Under the pieces are notes generated by a model. It saw only the letters and a program-made list of their open reading frames with translations. It was not told the DNA's origin and ran no database searches. Of a stretch of 64,000 bases of DNA, positions 41,287 to 50,959 are shown one piece after another. Location: the NCBI RefSeq assembly GCF_000217955.3, contig NZ_AFOY02000004.1:62001-126000 (forward strand), written 5' to 3'. Position 1 is the first letter of the stretch, and every line of letters starts with the position of its first letter. The stretch is from Pseudomonas fluorescens HK44. GTDB lineage: Bacteria; Pseudomonadota; Gammaproteobacteria; Pseudomonadales; Pseudomonadaceae. A program made the position numbers and the translations under genes.

Positions 41287-42825
41287 ATGAACGAATCACG
41301 GGTAGCAAACATCAGAACAATAGGGATTGTCGGTGCTGGCGCAATGGGGCGAGGCATTGCCCAGATTGCGGTACTGGCAGGTGTCAAGGTACTGATGTTC
41401 GATACCAATTCTGACACGGTGCAGGCAGCCTACGACCAGGTGTGCTTGATGCTCGATAAGCTCACCAACAAGGGCAAGTTGGATGCGGAACACGCGGCAA
41501 TTGCCAAGTCTTGCTTGTGCCAATCGAATTCGATTGCTGAATTGGTTGACTGTGACCTTATCGTCGAAGCAGTGGTGGAGCGCATCAAGGTAAAGCAGGA
41601 GATTTTTCAGAACCTGGAAAAGGTCGTGTCTGAAGGCTGTATTTTGGCTACAAACACCTCATCACTGTCCATCACTGAGATAGCCAGTGCTTGTGCCTGT
41701 CCAGCTAGGGTCGTGGGGTTCCACTTTTTCAACCCCGTGCCGTTGATGAAGGTTGTTGAAGTCATCGATGGAGTGCATACCGATCCAGCTGTATCCAACG
41801 CTCTCAACGCTTTTGCCCGACGTCTCGGCCACACGCCGGTGCGAGCAAAGGACATGCCTGGATTCATCGTGAACCATGCCGGGAGAGCGATGAATACGGA
41901 AGGGCTCAAGATATTGGGAGAGGGCGTGGCTACATGTGAGCAGGTTGATGCGATCATGCGCCAGCAAGCTGGGTTCAAGCTGGGGCCGTTTGAGTTACTT
42001 GACCTCACAGCGCTCGATGTCTCTCAGCCAGTGATGGAATCGATATACCATCAGTTTTACGAGGAGCCTCGTTTCCGTCCATCGCCCATTGCCCGGGTCA
42101 GGCTCGCTGGAGGACTGCTCGGACGTAAGAGTGGTAGAGGCTTCTACAGCTATGAAGAGGGTAGGCCGGTAGTTTCTGAGGATCAGCCGGCCCCCTCGAT
42201 GTTGCCACGTACCGTATGGGTCAGTGATCGGTATCCGGAGGCTGCGGCTCAAGTACGCGGCCTTGTTGAGGGGGCAGGAATAAAGGTCGATGACGGACAG
42301 CGTCCTGAGCCTGGTTCACTCATTGTCGTTACGCCGTTTGGTTCTGATGCCACCACTTCCGCCGTAGAGGAGGGATTGGACGCGACTCGTGTTATCGCCG
42401 TGGATGCTTTGTATCCTTTGATGCAAGGAAGAAGACGAACCCTGATGACCACACCGGCAACTCATCGGTCAGCGAGGAACGAGGCTCATGCGCTTTTTGC
42501 TCATGATGAGTCTCCGGTCACTGTGATCAATGATTCAACGGGATTTGTGGCTCAACGCATCGTAGCGCTGATTGTGAATGTCGGGTGTGACATTGCTCAG
42601 CAGAACATTGCCTCCCCCTCGGACATTGACCTCGCTGTAGAGCTTGGGCTCGGTTATCCGATGGGCCCCTTCGAGCTTGGAGATCATTTCGGGCCAAAGG
42701 TCATTCTGGAGATTTTAAACAATATCCAGCAAGGGCTTGGCGATCCCCGTTATCGACCATCTCCCTGGCTTGCTAGGCGAGCAATGTTGAACATTCCGCT
42801 CCGGCATGCTGAAAGAGTTATTTGA
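41287..42825 (+). CDS. 3-hydroxyacyl-CoA dehydrogenase, PaaH-like
   Basis: The 512-residue enzyme has the NAD motif GAGAMG (residues 16-21), DTNSDTV, a catalytic HFFNPVPLMKVVEV segment and the MPGFIVNH motif, and then a second, degenerate dehydrogenase C-terminal domain (STGFVAQRIVALIVN, PMGPFELGDHFG). This two-domain length equals PaaH-type 3-hydroxyadipyl-CoA dehydrogenases. It should oxidise the 3-hydroxyacyl-CoA made by the hydratase. ATG 41287 has a GGTGGAG site; an upstream GTG in frame at 41254 was rejected. An AACAACAA motif lies at 41262-41269. Confidence 0.88.
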   Translation: MNESRVANIRTIGIVGAGAMGRGIAQIAVLAGVKVLMFDTNSDTVQAAYDQVCLMLDKLTNKGKLDAEHAAIAKSCLCQSNSIAELVDCDLIVEAVVERIKVKQEIFQNLEKVVSEGCILATNTSSLSITEIASACACPARVVGFHFFNPVPLMKVVEVIDGVHTDPAVSNALNAFARRLGHTPVRAKDMPGFIVNHAGRAMNTEGLKILGEGVATCEQVDAIMRQQAGFKLGPFELLDLTALDVSQPVMESIYHQFYEEPRFRPSPIARVRLAGGLLGRKSGRGFYSYEEGRPVVSEDQPAPSMLPRTVWVSDRYPEAAAQVRGLVEGAGIKVDDGQRPEPGSLIVVTPFGSDATTSAVEEGLDATRVIAVDALYPLMQGRRRTLMTTPATHRSARNEAHALFAHDESPVTVINDSTGFVAQRIVALIVNVGCDIAQQNIASPSDIDLAVELGLGYPMGPFELGDHFGPKVILEILNNIQQGLGDPRYRPSPWLARRAMLNIPLRHAERVI

Positions 42826-42964
42826 AACGTTGCGAATGTGACGGTGTTTTCAAGGCAACTAATGGAACTGGAGGCGTGTGCATTCCACGGGCTTTGTTGA
42901 GCGGCTTTCGTGAGAAGTTAAAAAAGAAATACAGTAAAAACAAAAATAATTACAAGAGGTTTTT

Positions 42965-44278
42965 ATGAAAGAAGCAACGATGGATCAGGTTGAAACCAAA
43001 CCAGAAAGTTCTATGGCCGTAAGGGCTACGATAGCAAGCTCAGTCGGTGCCGCGTTGGAGTGGATTGACTTTGCAGCATATGGTGCTGTTGCTGCGACAA
43101 TTTTTCCAAAGCTGTTCTTCTCTGCAATGGATCCTAATATGGGGATATTGGCAGCCTTCATTACATTTGGCATTGGCTTCTTTGCTCGACCTTTGGGTGG
43201 GCTTTTCTTCGGAATGCTCGGAGATAAAATTGGCCGCAAAAATATTTTGCTTTATACATTGTGCCTGATGGGGGGCGCTTCATTCTTGATAGGATGTCTT
43301 CCTACTTATAAAACGATAGGGATAGCGGCTCCAATTTTTCTGGTGGCATTACGTTTCTTCCAAGGCTTTGCTTTGGGAGGTGAGGCTACCGGCGCGCAGT
43401 TGATGACGATGGAACATGCTCCGAAGTCGAAGCGGGGCCTCTATGGGGCGTTCATTAATATAGGGTCATCATTCAGCTCTGCCTGCGCCAACGGGATGAT
43501 GTTCGCTCTTATCGCAATAATGGGCATTGTCGAATTTGAGTCTTGGGGATGGCGTATCCCGTTTTGGATGAGTTTCCTCTTGGTTATCGTCGGCGTCTAC
43601 ATTCGTATGCGTGTTACGGAAACACCAGCCTTTCAGAAAGCTCAGAATCAGGGTGTTACTGAAAAGGTTTCTGCATTCGATGTTTTCAAACAATATCCAA
43701 AAACCATTCTGCGACTTTTGATCATCTGGTGTGCGCCAACTGCATGCTTCTATGTTGTTACCGTTTTTTCACTCAGCTACTTGACTAAGAATTTAGGTAT
43801 GGACAGCCAGAGTGCATTTTTGTGCTTGGCTGGTGCAAACCTGTTAGCCGTTATTATGGTGGTTTCTGGGGGAGCATTGAGCGATAAGTTCGGCCGTAAG
43901 CCCATCATGTTGATCTCATCAGTCATGATGTTGATCGTCTCTATGTTCTATTTCTCAATGCTGGATACAAAGAACTGGTACGTAATTTTTGCCGCTATGG
44001 CAATGTTTGTAGGCTTCTTGCAAATCCAGTCGGGCGTGCAACCTGCTTTCTTCGCTGAACCGTTTCCTACAAAGGTTCGTTACTCTGGATCTGCAGCTGC
44101 CTATACGGGCGCAAATTTGGTAGCTGGCGGCCCAACTCCCTTCGTTGTGGCCTGGTTGCTACAAAACGGCGGTGGCTCGACGTTACCCGTGACTATCTTC
44201 TGCGGGGTGATCATCTGTCTAGCACTCGTTGCGATTATCTGTAGCCCGGAAACTCGCCATCTTGAAATGTCTCGATAG
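42965..44278 (+). CDS. MHS-family MFS transporter
   Basis: A 437-residue protein with 12 predicted helices. The N-terminus (SVGAALEWIDFAAYGAVAATIFP), the loop 2-3 motif GDKIGRKN and FFQGFALGGEATGAQL are typical of the metabolite:H+ symporter subfamily (shikimate, ketoglutarate and related organic-acid permeases). It probably imports the acid that the CoA-transferase activates. The A-rich stretch AAAAACAAAAATAA at 42936-42949 overlaps the ribosome-binding region and fits Hfq/Crc repression. Gene GC content is clearly lower than in the genes at 50-62 kb. Confidence 0.88.
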   Translation: MKEATMDQVETKPESSMAVRATIASSVGAALEWIDFAAYGAVAATIFPKLFFSAMDPNMGILAAFITFGIGFFARPLGGLFFGMLGDKIGRKNILLYTLCLMGGASFLIGCLPTYKTIGIAAPIFLVALRFFQGFALGGEATGAQLMTMEHAPKSKRGLYGAFINIGSSFSSACANGMMFALIAIMGIVEFESWGWRIPFWMSFLLVIVGVYIRMRVTETPAFQKAQNQGVTEKVSAFDVFKQYPKTILRLLIIWCAPTACFYVVTVFSLSYLTKNLGMDSQSAFLCLAGANLLAVIMVVSGGALSDKFGRKPIMLISSVMMLIVSMFYFSMLDTKNWYVIFAAMAMFVGFLQIQSGVQPAFFAEPFPTKVRYSGSAAAYTGANLVAGGPTPFVVAWLLQNGGGSTLPVTIFCGVIICLALVAIICSPETRHLEMSR

Positions 44279-44316
44279 TCCTATTCAACAATAATTTACT
44301 TAGTGGAGCTTTAATC

Positions 44317-45087
44317 ATGATCCTTAAAGATAAGGTATGTGTAGTCGTTGGTGCCGCATCTTTACGAGGAATTGGCTACGCAGCTGCCAGCCTTTTCGCA
44401 AGCCAGGGCGCAATCGTTGTGGCAGTTGATTTGGCGATGAATGACGATGTCGCATCTACCATCAAGCACTCAATTGATGAAAAGTATGGGATTGACAGTG
44501 TTTTGATTGGGCGTAAGTGTGATATTTCCAGTTCGGCCGAGTGCGCTGTTCTTTTGGATAGTGTAGCTAGTCAATTCGGTAAGGTTGATGCTTTGGTTAA
44601 CTGTGCTGGTATCGTGCAATCGCTTTCAGTGCTGTCCATAAACGAAGCCGACTTTGACCGGATGATCAGTGTGAATCTGAAGGGCGCTTTCAATCTTGCT
44701 AAAGAGACATTGCGAGTTATGAAACCCCAAGGCTTCGGCTCAATAGTGAATGTTGCCTCCGTTGCCGCTCAGCGCGGCGGTGGCCTGGTGGGTGGCGCTC
44801 ACTACGCGGCTTCTAAAGGGGGAGTCATCAGTCTCACCAAGACGATTGCAAGGGAGTTTGGTGTTGACGGTATTAGGGCGAATACCGTGTGCCCATCAAT
44901 GACCGAAACAGGGATGATTGATGGCATGAGTCCGGAAAAATATAAGGAGATAGTCTCAGCCATTCCATTGCAGCGTGCTGGGCATGCTGAGGATATCGCC
45001 GGCGCCTGCCTATTCCTGGCCTCTGACTTTTCCTCCTATATCACGGGGACAACATTAGATGTCAATGGTGGAAGTCACATTCATTAA
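44317..45087 (+). CDS. SDR-family oxidoreductase
   Basis: A 256-residue classical short-chain dehydrogenase. It shows the cofactor motif VVGAASLRGIGYAAA, NCAG, SIVNVASVAAQ with the catalytic Ser, YAASKGG with the Tyr-Lys pair, and a C-terminal GTTLDVNGGSHIH. It could oxidise an alcohol or a hydroxyacyl group in the pathway; the exact step is unknown. An AACAATAA motif at 44287-44294, 22 bases before the ATG, is a strong match to the Hfq/Crc recognition pattern. Confidence 0.88.
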   Translation: MILKDKVCVVVGAASLRGIGYAAASLFASQGAIVVAVDLAMNDDVASTIKHSIDEKYGIDSVLIGRKCDISSSAECAVLLDSVASQFGKVDALVNCAGIVQSLSVLSINEADFDRMISVNLKGAFNLAKETLRVMKPQGFGSIVNVASVAAQRGGGLVGGAHYAASKGGVISLTKTIAREFGVDGIRANTVCPSMTETGMIDGMSPEKYKEIVSAIPLQRAGHAEDIAGACLFLASDFSSYITGTTLDVNGGSHIH

Positions 45088-45228
45088 TAGGCTGTTTCCA
45101 TAGTTTAATAACGCTTTCTATTATTTGTTAATTCAATAGTTTGGCTATTGCGATGGCGTACACATGTGCGCGTAATAGTCAAGCTAGAGTCGCCTGAAAA
45201 CAAAAATAATGGTCAAGGGGCTTCACGA

Positions 45229-46575
45229 ATGAAAAGTAACCAGGTCGTTGTAGCTGTATCTATTTCTCTACTGAGCTTGAATTGTTTGGCGGCGGGGTTT
45301 CTTGAGGATTCAAAATCTTCAGTCGGGTTGCGGACTTTGTATTTCGAAAATGATAATAGAGAAACTGGAGGCGCCGATCAGCGGCAAACTGCCCAAGGAG
45401 CGAGAGTTGATTTCGTTTCGGGTTTTACACAAGGCACAGTAGGCTTTGGGTTGGATGTCCAAGGGCTCTTGGGGTTAAGCCTCGGCGGTGGTATAGATCA
45501 CCAGTCTTCGGCGACCGTCAATACGGTAACTCCCGTGGATTCAGACGGTTCGCCCGTGTCTAGTTGGGCGCGCGCCGGCGGGAACCTCAAAGCCAAATAC
45601 TCTAAATCTGAGCTTGCAGTAGGGACGGTGCTCGCTCCAAATCTACCGATCTTAGTCGCCAACGATTCCAGGGTTATGCCCCAAAATTTCGAGGGTGGAA
45701 TGTTAACATCCAAGGAATGGGATGGATTGACATTGACTGGGGGTAAGCTTACGCAAGGTGCAAGTCGAGCTTCCAGTAACTATTCGGGGCTTGCTGTCAG
45801 TGGCGGCAGTAAAGGTTCGAGTGACTTTACTTTCATTGGAGGCGATTGGAAGCCGAGAGCAGATCTGCTTCTGCAGTATTACCACTCCAATTTGGAAAAC
45901 TACTACTCACAAGATTTCTTTGGCTTGGTGCACGTTTTCAATATTGCCGAGAATCAATCTGTAAAGTCAGATCTAAGATATTTTAAGAGCGACTCGGATG
46001 GAAAAAATGGCTCGGGCGGGTATTTGTTTAATAACGCTGGAGGATATGCCGATACTCCAGGTAAAGTCGACAATAAGACGTGGTCGGCAATGTTCACATA
46101 TTCTCTAGGCTCCCACGCTTTGATGTTAGGTCATCAGAGAGTAAGTGATGATGGTGCAATGGTTTATGTTAGTAGTGGAAATGTCCGTGGTGGGAACGGC
46201 AGCCTAGAAGGGCAAGGGGGCGCCAGTGTCTACTTGTTCACTGATTCATTAATCAATGCGTTTGTCAGAGCAGGCGAAAACACTACTTTTGGCCAGTATT
46301 CATATGACTTTGCTGGCGCCGGGGTGCCGGGCCTAAAGGCATATTATGTCTACCTTAGGGGAGATGACATCAAGGACGCAAAGGGGAGTGGCAAGGAGTA
46401 TAGCGAATGGGAAAGGGACATGCGCTTAGACTATGTTTTGCAAAGCGGCCCGCTCAAAAATCTTGCGTTTTCTCTGCGTCGAGGTAACTTCCGAACTGAA
46501 GTGCCGAATTCTCAGGGTGGCATCGATTATGATCAGACCCGTTTGTACGTAAACTATACTTACACTTTTAAGTAG
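45229..46575 (+). CDS. OprD-family outer-membrane porin
   Basis: A 448-residue protein with signal peptide (MKSNQVVVAVSISLLSLNCLAAG), a GFLEDSKSSVGLRTLYFEND start, the family pattern DFVSGFTQGTVGFGLDVQ and the C-terminal strands RLYVNYTYTFK. OprD porins take up specific carboxylates and amino acids through the outer membrane. The ATG at 45229 with AAGGGGC upstream was used; the longer frame lacks a signal. An A-rich AAAACAAAAATAA motif sits at 45197-45209. With the MHS permease it forms a two-membrane uptake route. Confidence 0.92.
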   Translation: MKSNQVVVAVSISLLSLNCLAAGFLEDSKSSVGLRTLYFENDNRETGGADQRQTAQGARVDFVSGFTQGTVGFGLDVQGLLGLSLGGGIDHQSSATVNTVTPVDSDGSPVSSWARAGGNLKAKYSKSELAVGTVLAPNLPILVANDSRVMPQNFEGGMLTSKEWDGLTLTGGKLTQGASRASSNYSGLAVSGGSKGSSDFTFIGGDWKPRADLLLQYYHSNLENYYSQDFFGLVHVFNIAENQSVKSDLRYFKSDSDGKNGSGGYLFNNAGGYADTPGKVDNKTWSAMFTYSLGSHALMLGHQRVSDDGAMVYVSSGNVRGGNGSLEGQGGASVYLFTDSLINAFVRAGENTTFGQYSYDFAGAGVPGLKAYYVYLRGDDIKDAKGSGKEYSEWERDMRLDYVLQSGPLKNLAFSLRRGNFRTEVPNSQGGIDYDQTRLYVNYTYTFK

Positions 46576-46631
46576 CAGGGTTGCAGGCTGCGTCGGTTTC
46601 GTTGACCGACGCAGCGGAATCGTAATTGACC

Positions 46632-47423
46632 TTAGTGAATTCCACTCACTCTATTCGATAGCAGTAGCGCGGCAGCTTCCAGCGCACTTTGAACCTCGGC
46701 TATGGATTTTCGTTTTGACTGATCGATTCGTTCTGCATAGGGAACTGTTAAGGCGGCAATAGCATGTTTTTGCGAGTCCAGGATTGGAAAGCTAACTGCG
46801 TACAGCCCGCGAACCTGGATACTATGCGCAGATTCATAACCATTCGCAGCAATGCGATCAAGGATATGGTCTAGCTGAGGGTCGGCATGATCTGGGTTAC
46901 GGGATAGGGACTCTTCAATCCGCAACGCCCTAACGCCTTTATCTTGGAATGCTAAAAGCACTCGGCCTGAGGAAGAAATAATAACGTCGAGTTCGGCACC
47001 GACACGTACACTGAATCCCATTCCGCTGGGCACATCTACTTTAGCTATAACCATTTGCTTGCCTTGACCATATAGGGTTAGGTGGCAGGACTGGTCAAGT
47101 TCGCTGGAAAGCTTGTGCATAATTGGTCTGGCTTCGTTTAGCAGCCGGTGAGTTGGCGGGTTTTTGTGTGCTAATTCAAAAATCTTATTGGTGATGCTGT
47201 AGGTGTCTTCCACCAGAGCGACGTAATTTCTGCCAACTAAGCAGTTGATCATTCGGTAGACCTCACCAACACTTCTACCTAATCTTTGAGCAATTTCTCG
47301 CTGGGATAGAGGTTGCTCTGTCTCGCAGAGCATCTCTAAGATATCCAGACCCTTCTCGAGAGCGGGCGCTGCGTAGGCTTTGCTTTCAGATTCTGAGTTC
47401 TTGTTCGCGTTGTCGTCTTTCAT
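46632..47423 (-). CDS. IclR-family transcriptional regulator
   Basis: The 263-residue protein has an N-terminal winged helix-turn-helix (PALEKGLDILEMLCETEQPL, SQREIAQRLGRSVGEVYRMI) and a C-terminal GAF-like effector domain (GYESAHSIQVRGLYAVSFPI, HAIAALTVPYAERI). IclR proteins often control catabolic clusters of aromatic or short-chain acids. It converges with the porin gene, with 56 bases between, and most likely regulates the 39.2-46.6-kb genes. The start codon follows an AACAAACAATGA stretch. Confidence 0.9.
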   Translation of the reverse strand: MKDDNANKNSESESKAYAAPALEKGLDILEMLCETEQPLSQREIAQRLGRSVGEVYRMINCLVGRNYVALVEDTYSITNKIFELAHKNPPTHRLLNEARPIMHKLSSELDQSCHLTLYGQGKQMVIAKVDVPSGMGFSVRVGAELDVIISSSGRVLLAFQDKGVRALRIEESLSRNPDHADPQLDHILDRIAANGYESAHSIQVRGLYAVSFPILDSQKHAIAALTVPYAERIDQSKRKSIAEVQSALEAAALLLSNRVSGIH

Positions 47424-47960
47424 TGTTTGTTCGCCTAGGGCTTCTCTCTGGAGCGATTGGGCTAACCCGCAGTCAAGAAGTGATTATACATTTTTAGTGG
47501 GTGTTCGAAAGCCAGAATGTCATCTGTGCGTGAGTTTTTGTCGTTCTTGGTGGTTGTCGCAGGTATAATAAATTATAGAAGGTTTTTCGTTGTAGCTAAA
47601 TGCGCAGGGTGGTCTAGCTAAGTGGGGGGGCTATTAAATGGGGCTTTTTACTTTTGTTAGTTGTCGTTAAATTTTGATTTTGGTGGGAATCTCGAATGGT
47701 TAAATCGGGCTGCCATATATAAATCTGCACCTTGGATCTACGTTTTTTATACAAAAATATAATGAAATCTTGGTGCTGGGATAAGCGCTCCAAGCGCCAC
47801 ACGCATCGATTGCGGAAGCCATCCTGGAGCATGGACAGTGTGCAGCACGTACCGCCATGGCGCTGGTCTTTCTGATTATCAGAAGCGCCAGCTCGGGCTG
47901 AACACCACCTTGTCGGCAGTCGGGTATGCTCGACTCTTCATGTGCCCTTGGTATCGTCAA
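47424..47960. other. AT-rich intergenic region, no supported gene
   Basis: This 0.5-kb region upstream of the IclR gene is more AT-rich than the surroundings (47560-47760 in particular). It probably contains the iclR promoter. ORFs of 70-95 codons on the minus strand have no conserved features. The end near 47961 joins the degenerate antitoxin copy. Confidence 0.45.
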
Positions 47961-48182
47961 GCCGTCCCCAGGCTTCCGTGAGCTCATCTATTCGATCTGC
48001 GATTTGAGCCGTTTTTGATAGGATTAGGCAGCGAGTATTGCCGACAAACTCCTTGAACAGGTACACGTCGTCTCCGACATCCAGCTCCAGTTACTGCAGC
48101 GCCTCATCAGGAATCCGGATTACACCGTCACCATCCCATTCTTCGATGATGATTTTTCACAGGTGGCTTTCTCACGTGTGCT
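47961..48182 (-). pseudogene. Degenerate copy of the AbrB/MazE-type antitoxin
   Basis: The sequence aligns over about 200 bases to the antitoxin gene at 22157-22384 (for example AGCTCATCTATTCGATC and CACCGTCACCATCCCATTC). A TAA falls within the CTGCAG-CTGGAG segment and the initiator ATG is altered, so it is a pseudogene. The direct-repeat position of both copies, 25.8 kb apart, makes them possible recombination sites. Confidence 0.75.
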
Positions 48183-48227
48183 CTATATAAATTCTGATAC
48201 TGCAAGCTGTTCAATACTTGTTGCTTC

Positions 48228-48608
48228 ATGGCGGCAGGTTTACAGATCTGGATAATCATCAAGCCTAAGGCTAAGAGCCCCAGCATCGTGCGGCTCGTGC
48301 TTAGGCGTATGTATCACTCCAGCTTCAGCGTCCGCACGCATCTGCTCGAGTACTTTGTGAAATGCCTTGTCTTGAACCGTTTGTTTGCTTGTGTACGGTT
48401 TGCGCTCTGGTTCAGGCTTGGCTGCATAGGTCGTTATCGCGTCAGGATCGTGCTGCAGTTTTTCTTGGACTTGCGATTCCAGCATTGCACGGAGCGCGTC
48501 TTTGTCGGGACGGGTCAGCAAATTTTTTACTCCTATTCGGAAGCCAGGCACTTCAGTTTTCGTTAGGTGCACTGGCGGGCAGGTTGGGGAAGTCCATATG
48601 CCATTCAT
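48228..48608 (-). CDS. Small hypothetical protein
   Basis: A 126-codon minus-strand frame; the well-coded part seems to be LTRPDKDALRAMLESQVQEK through KQTVQDKAFHKVLEQMRADA to SLRLDDYPDL. Charged helical composition with no membrane or signal features. I do not recognise it. Alternative plus-strand frames look less coding. It is next to antitoxin debris. Confidence 0.4.
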
Positions 48609-49007
48609 ATTGTTGCATTGCAGATTGGCATTTACGGGGCATGCAGGTTAAAAATCCTGGTAAGCCTACCAACCCTTAACGGCAACTGTCTGTGATGAAA
48701 AGGATGCCCTAACTACGTCCTTGGAAGCAGCTTTCGAGATGACTGAAGTGGCTTGGCCATCACCTGTCAGTATTGCTTAGAGTGCAGCGAGCCATCCATC
48801 GAGCTGTTCAGGCCCCCAGGCACTCAATAGGTCGATAGGATAAGATCCGTCGTGCAATCAGAGTTTAAGTGCCCCGAATCGTCCATCTGACGACCCGTAG
48901 TACTCGCAATAGTTTTGGGGGCAGTCATTTAAGGATGTGAGCTGTCAGCGCATACTTTTGGGCGCGCGCTCTACACTGATTGAGATGAGCCCAGCGAGAT
49001 CCAGCCG
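48609..49007. other. Intergenic with fragment similar to 22.5 kb
   Basis: The sequence GGCACTCAATAGGTCGATAGGAT near 48818 repeats, with changes, the stretch near 22498. Read on the minus strand it ends SYPIDLLSAWGPEQLDGWLAAL, which looks like a C-terminal gene fragment. Thus the flanks of the antitoxin copy are repeated as well. No complete gene. Confidence 0.4.
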
Positions 49008-49322
49008 ATGATTCAGTCTCCTTACGAATTGCACAAAAACATTTTGCTCGACGATACCTACGGAACTGCGCGCAGGTTGCAGGATTTCGTTCTCTACCAA
49101 TATGAAAGCGGCCGGTATCCGTTTGACATCAACGAGCATATCGGTGGGTTTGATCGTCGGCACCTCCAGATCTATTCCGACCTCAAACAATGGTTTTGGA
49201 AAAATGGCCCGGATCCGTTTTTCAATGAGATCGCTCAGATAGTTACCTACTCGGGTGTCGAGGGCACCCCTCTCTCTATTCCCGACAAAGGCGAAAAGGC
49301 TGAGTTCGAACACGTCGAATAA
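49008..49322 (+). CDS. Small hypothetical protein
   Basis: A 104-residue soluble protein (MIQSPYELHKNILLDDTYGT, RLQDFVLYQYESGRYPFDIN, ending in EKAEFEHVE). Aromatic-rich with even codon use; the opposite-strand frame (48945-49379) looks like a shadow. No recognisable domain. It converges with the porin gene at 49407. Confidence 0.5.
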   Translation: MIQSPYELHKNILLDDTYGTARRLQDFVLYQYESGRYPFDINEHIGGFDRRHLQIYSDLKQWFWKNGPDPFFNEIAQIVTYSGVEGTPLSIPDKGEKAEFEHVE

Positions 49323-49406
49323 ACCGCCAGGTGGATGGACCGCAAGGCCGATTGTGCGCCTTGCGGTCGTTTCACCCATTCATCGGGCAACATGCCACGG
49401 GTTGGC

Positions 49407-50747
49407 TTAGAACACCTTGATCGGTACGTTGACGATAAGCCTGAACTCATCGAGATTACCTTCCAGTTGATATTCACTGGCTCGGTGGGTGGAATAACTC
49501 GTGATCAGGCTGATGTTCTTGAAGGTGCCCGATTGCACTGTGTAGCTGGCATTGGCGCCCACTTCATAGTGGCTTTCACCCCGTTGCTTGAGTACCGAGT
49601 TGTAGATGCCGTTCGGGCCACCGTCGTAATGACTGCCGTCGATGCCCATGCCCTTGATGTACCAGAGCGTAGTCTTGAGACCAGGCAAACCATAAGCGAC
49701 CCAATCGTTGTTGTAGAACACCCCGATCGAGCGCTCATTGGGGCCGTTGAAGAACGACATCATGGTATTGGGCAGGTTGATGGCATTGGATTCGAAGGGA
49801 TAATCGAAATATTCGTCGCCCTTGATTTGCTGCAGGCCGATCTTCAGCGAATGGTTGCGCCACTGGGGCGTGATACTGAGGCCGTAGGCCTGCTGGTCGA
49901 TATTGCCACCGATTTCGCGACCACTGGACTGGGTGTTATAGGCATCCAATTGAACATCGACGTTAACCGGTCCCCAGTGGTTTTTCATGCCCAGGCCCAG
50001 ATACTCACGATCCCAGATATTGTCGAATCGAGAGACATAAGCGCTGCTGCGCCAGCCAGCGTTCGACACATAGTCGGCCCCGGCGTAAGCGTTAAAGTCA
50101 CTGGTGACCAGGGGCGAACCGTAAGTAGGAGTCAAATCCTGGCTTCGGGCCCCGGTACGCGGCGAGCCCTTGTCGAAGTAGCCCGACTTGATCGTCAACC
50201 CTTCGACGTCATGACTTTCCAGAGACACGCCATTGAACGTTGAAGGCAACGTACGGGTGTCGGTGTAGGACATCATCGGTGTCCTGACTTGCTGCCTGCC
50301 CACCTTGAGTAGCGTGTCGGCGAACTTGAACTTCAGCGCTGCAATACCGAGTTTGCTCCAGTCATCGACCACATCGCCATCCTTGTCCACCAACATTCGA
50401 TTACTGCCGCCTGCCGCCGCTGTCCGGCTGCGCTCCAGCGCCACTGCCGAGAAGGTCGAAAGATCCAGCCCAAACCTCACCGGCCCTTCAGTAAAACCGG
50501 AGACGAAGTCGAGTCTGACGCCCTGCAGCCAGGCAGTACGGTCACGCAGCTTGCGTACACCGTCTGGTGTTTGCAGTTTGAAATATGTGGCCTTGTGGCC
50601 GACTTCGTGTGAATACCAGTGTCGGGTATTAAGTGTCAGTGAACTGTCTTCCAGAAACCCTTGTTCCTGGGCATGGACCTGAGAAGTAGAAACCGCGGCC
50701 GCCAGCGAGCCAGCGGTGAAAAGCGCCAAATTACCTTTGCGATACAT
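49407..50747 (-). CDS. OprD-family outer-membrane porin
   Basis: A 446-residue protein with a signal peptide ending QVHA-QEQGFLEDSS, the OprD pattern LDFVSGFTEGPVRFGLDLST, VGRQQVRTPMMSYTDTRTLP and C-terminal strands LDEFRLIVNVPIKVF. It is the last gene of the M20/MFS set, so it likely takes up an N-acyl amino acid or similar compound. AACAACAA (minus strand, 50767-50760), 13 bases before the ATG, fits Hfq/Crc control. Confidence 0.92.
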   Translation of the reverse strand: MYRKGNLALFTAGSLAAAVSTSQVHAQEQGFLEDSSLTLNTRHWYSHEVGHKATYFKLQTPDGVRKLRDRTAWLQGVRLDFVSGFTEGPVRFGLDLSTFSAVALERSRTAAAGGSNRMLVDKDGDVVDDWSKLGIAALKFKFADTLLKVGRQQVRTPMMSYTDTRTLPSTFNGVSLESHDVEGLTIKSGYFDKGSPRTGARSQDLTPTYGSPLVTSDFNAYAGADYVSNAGWRSSAYVSRFDNIWDREYLGLGMKNHWGPVNVDVQLDAYNTQSSGREIGGNIDQQAYGLSITPQWRNHSLKIGLQQIKGDEYFDYPFESNAINLPNTMMSFFNGPNERSIGVFYNNDWVAYGLPGLKTTLWYIKGMGIDGSHYDGGPNGIYNSVLKQRGESHYEVGANASYTVQSGTFKNISLITSYSTHRASEYQLEGNLDEFRLIVNVPIKVF

Positions 50748-50959
50748 AGACTTTGCCTGTTGTTGTTTTTAGGGCAGATCAGAAGAAAGTCGCCGAGTAA
50801 TCGTTATGAAGATATTGTGCGGGCAGGGCGTGGCCCGACTTGTCCAGCAGGCCGCAAGCGGCTTGCTGGTGGCCGTACAGGTATTGGGTTGTTGGTTCAG
50901 TGGCTCGAGCACTTCGAAGTCATCAAACAGCGATGAAGACGCCGCTAAAGCCTGCGCCA

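Noticed and set aside
47700..47987. 95-codon minus-strand ORF
   Set aside because: No conserved features, crosses into the degenerate antitoxin copy, and lies in low-complexity AT-rich DNA.
49335..50243. 302-codon plus-strand ORF opposite the OprD porin
   Set aside because: Antisense shadow of a recognisable porin gene.
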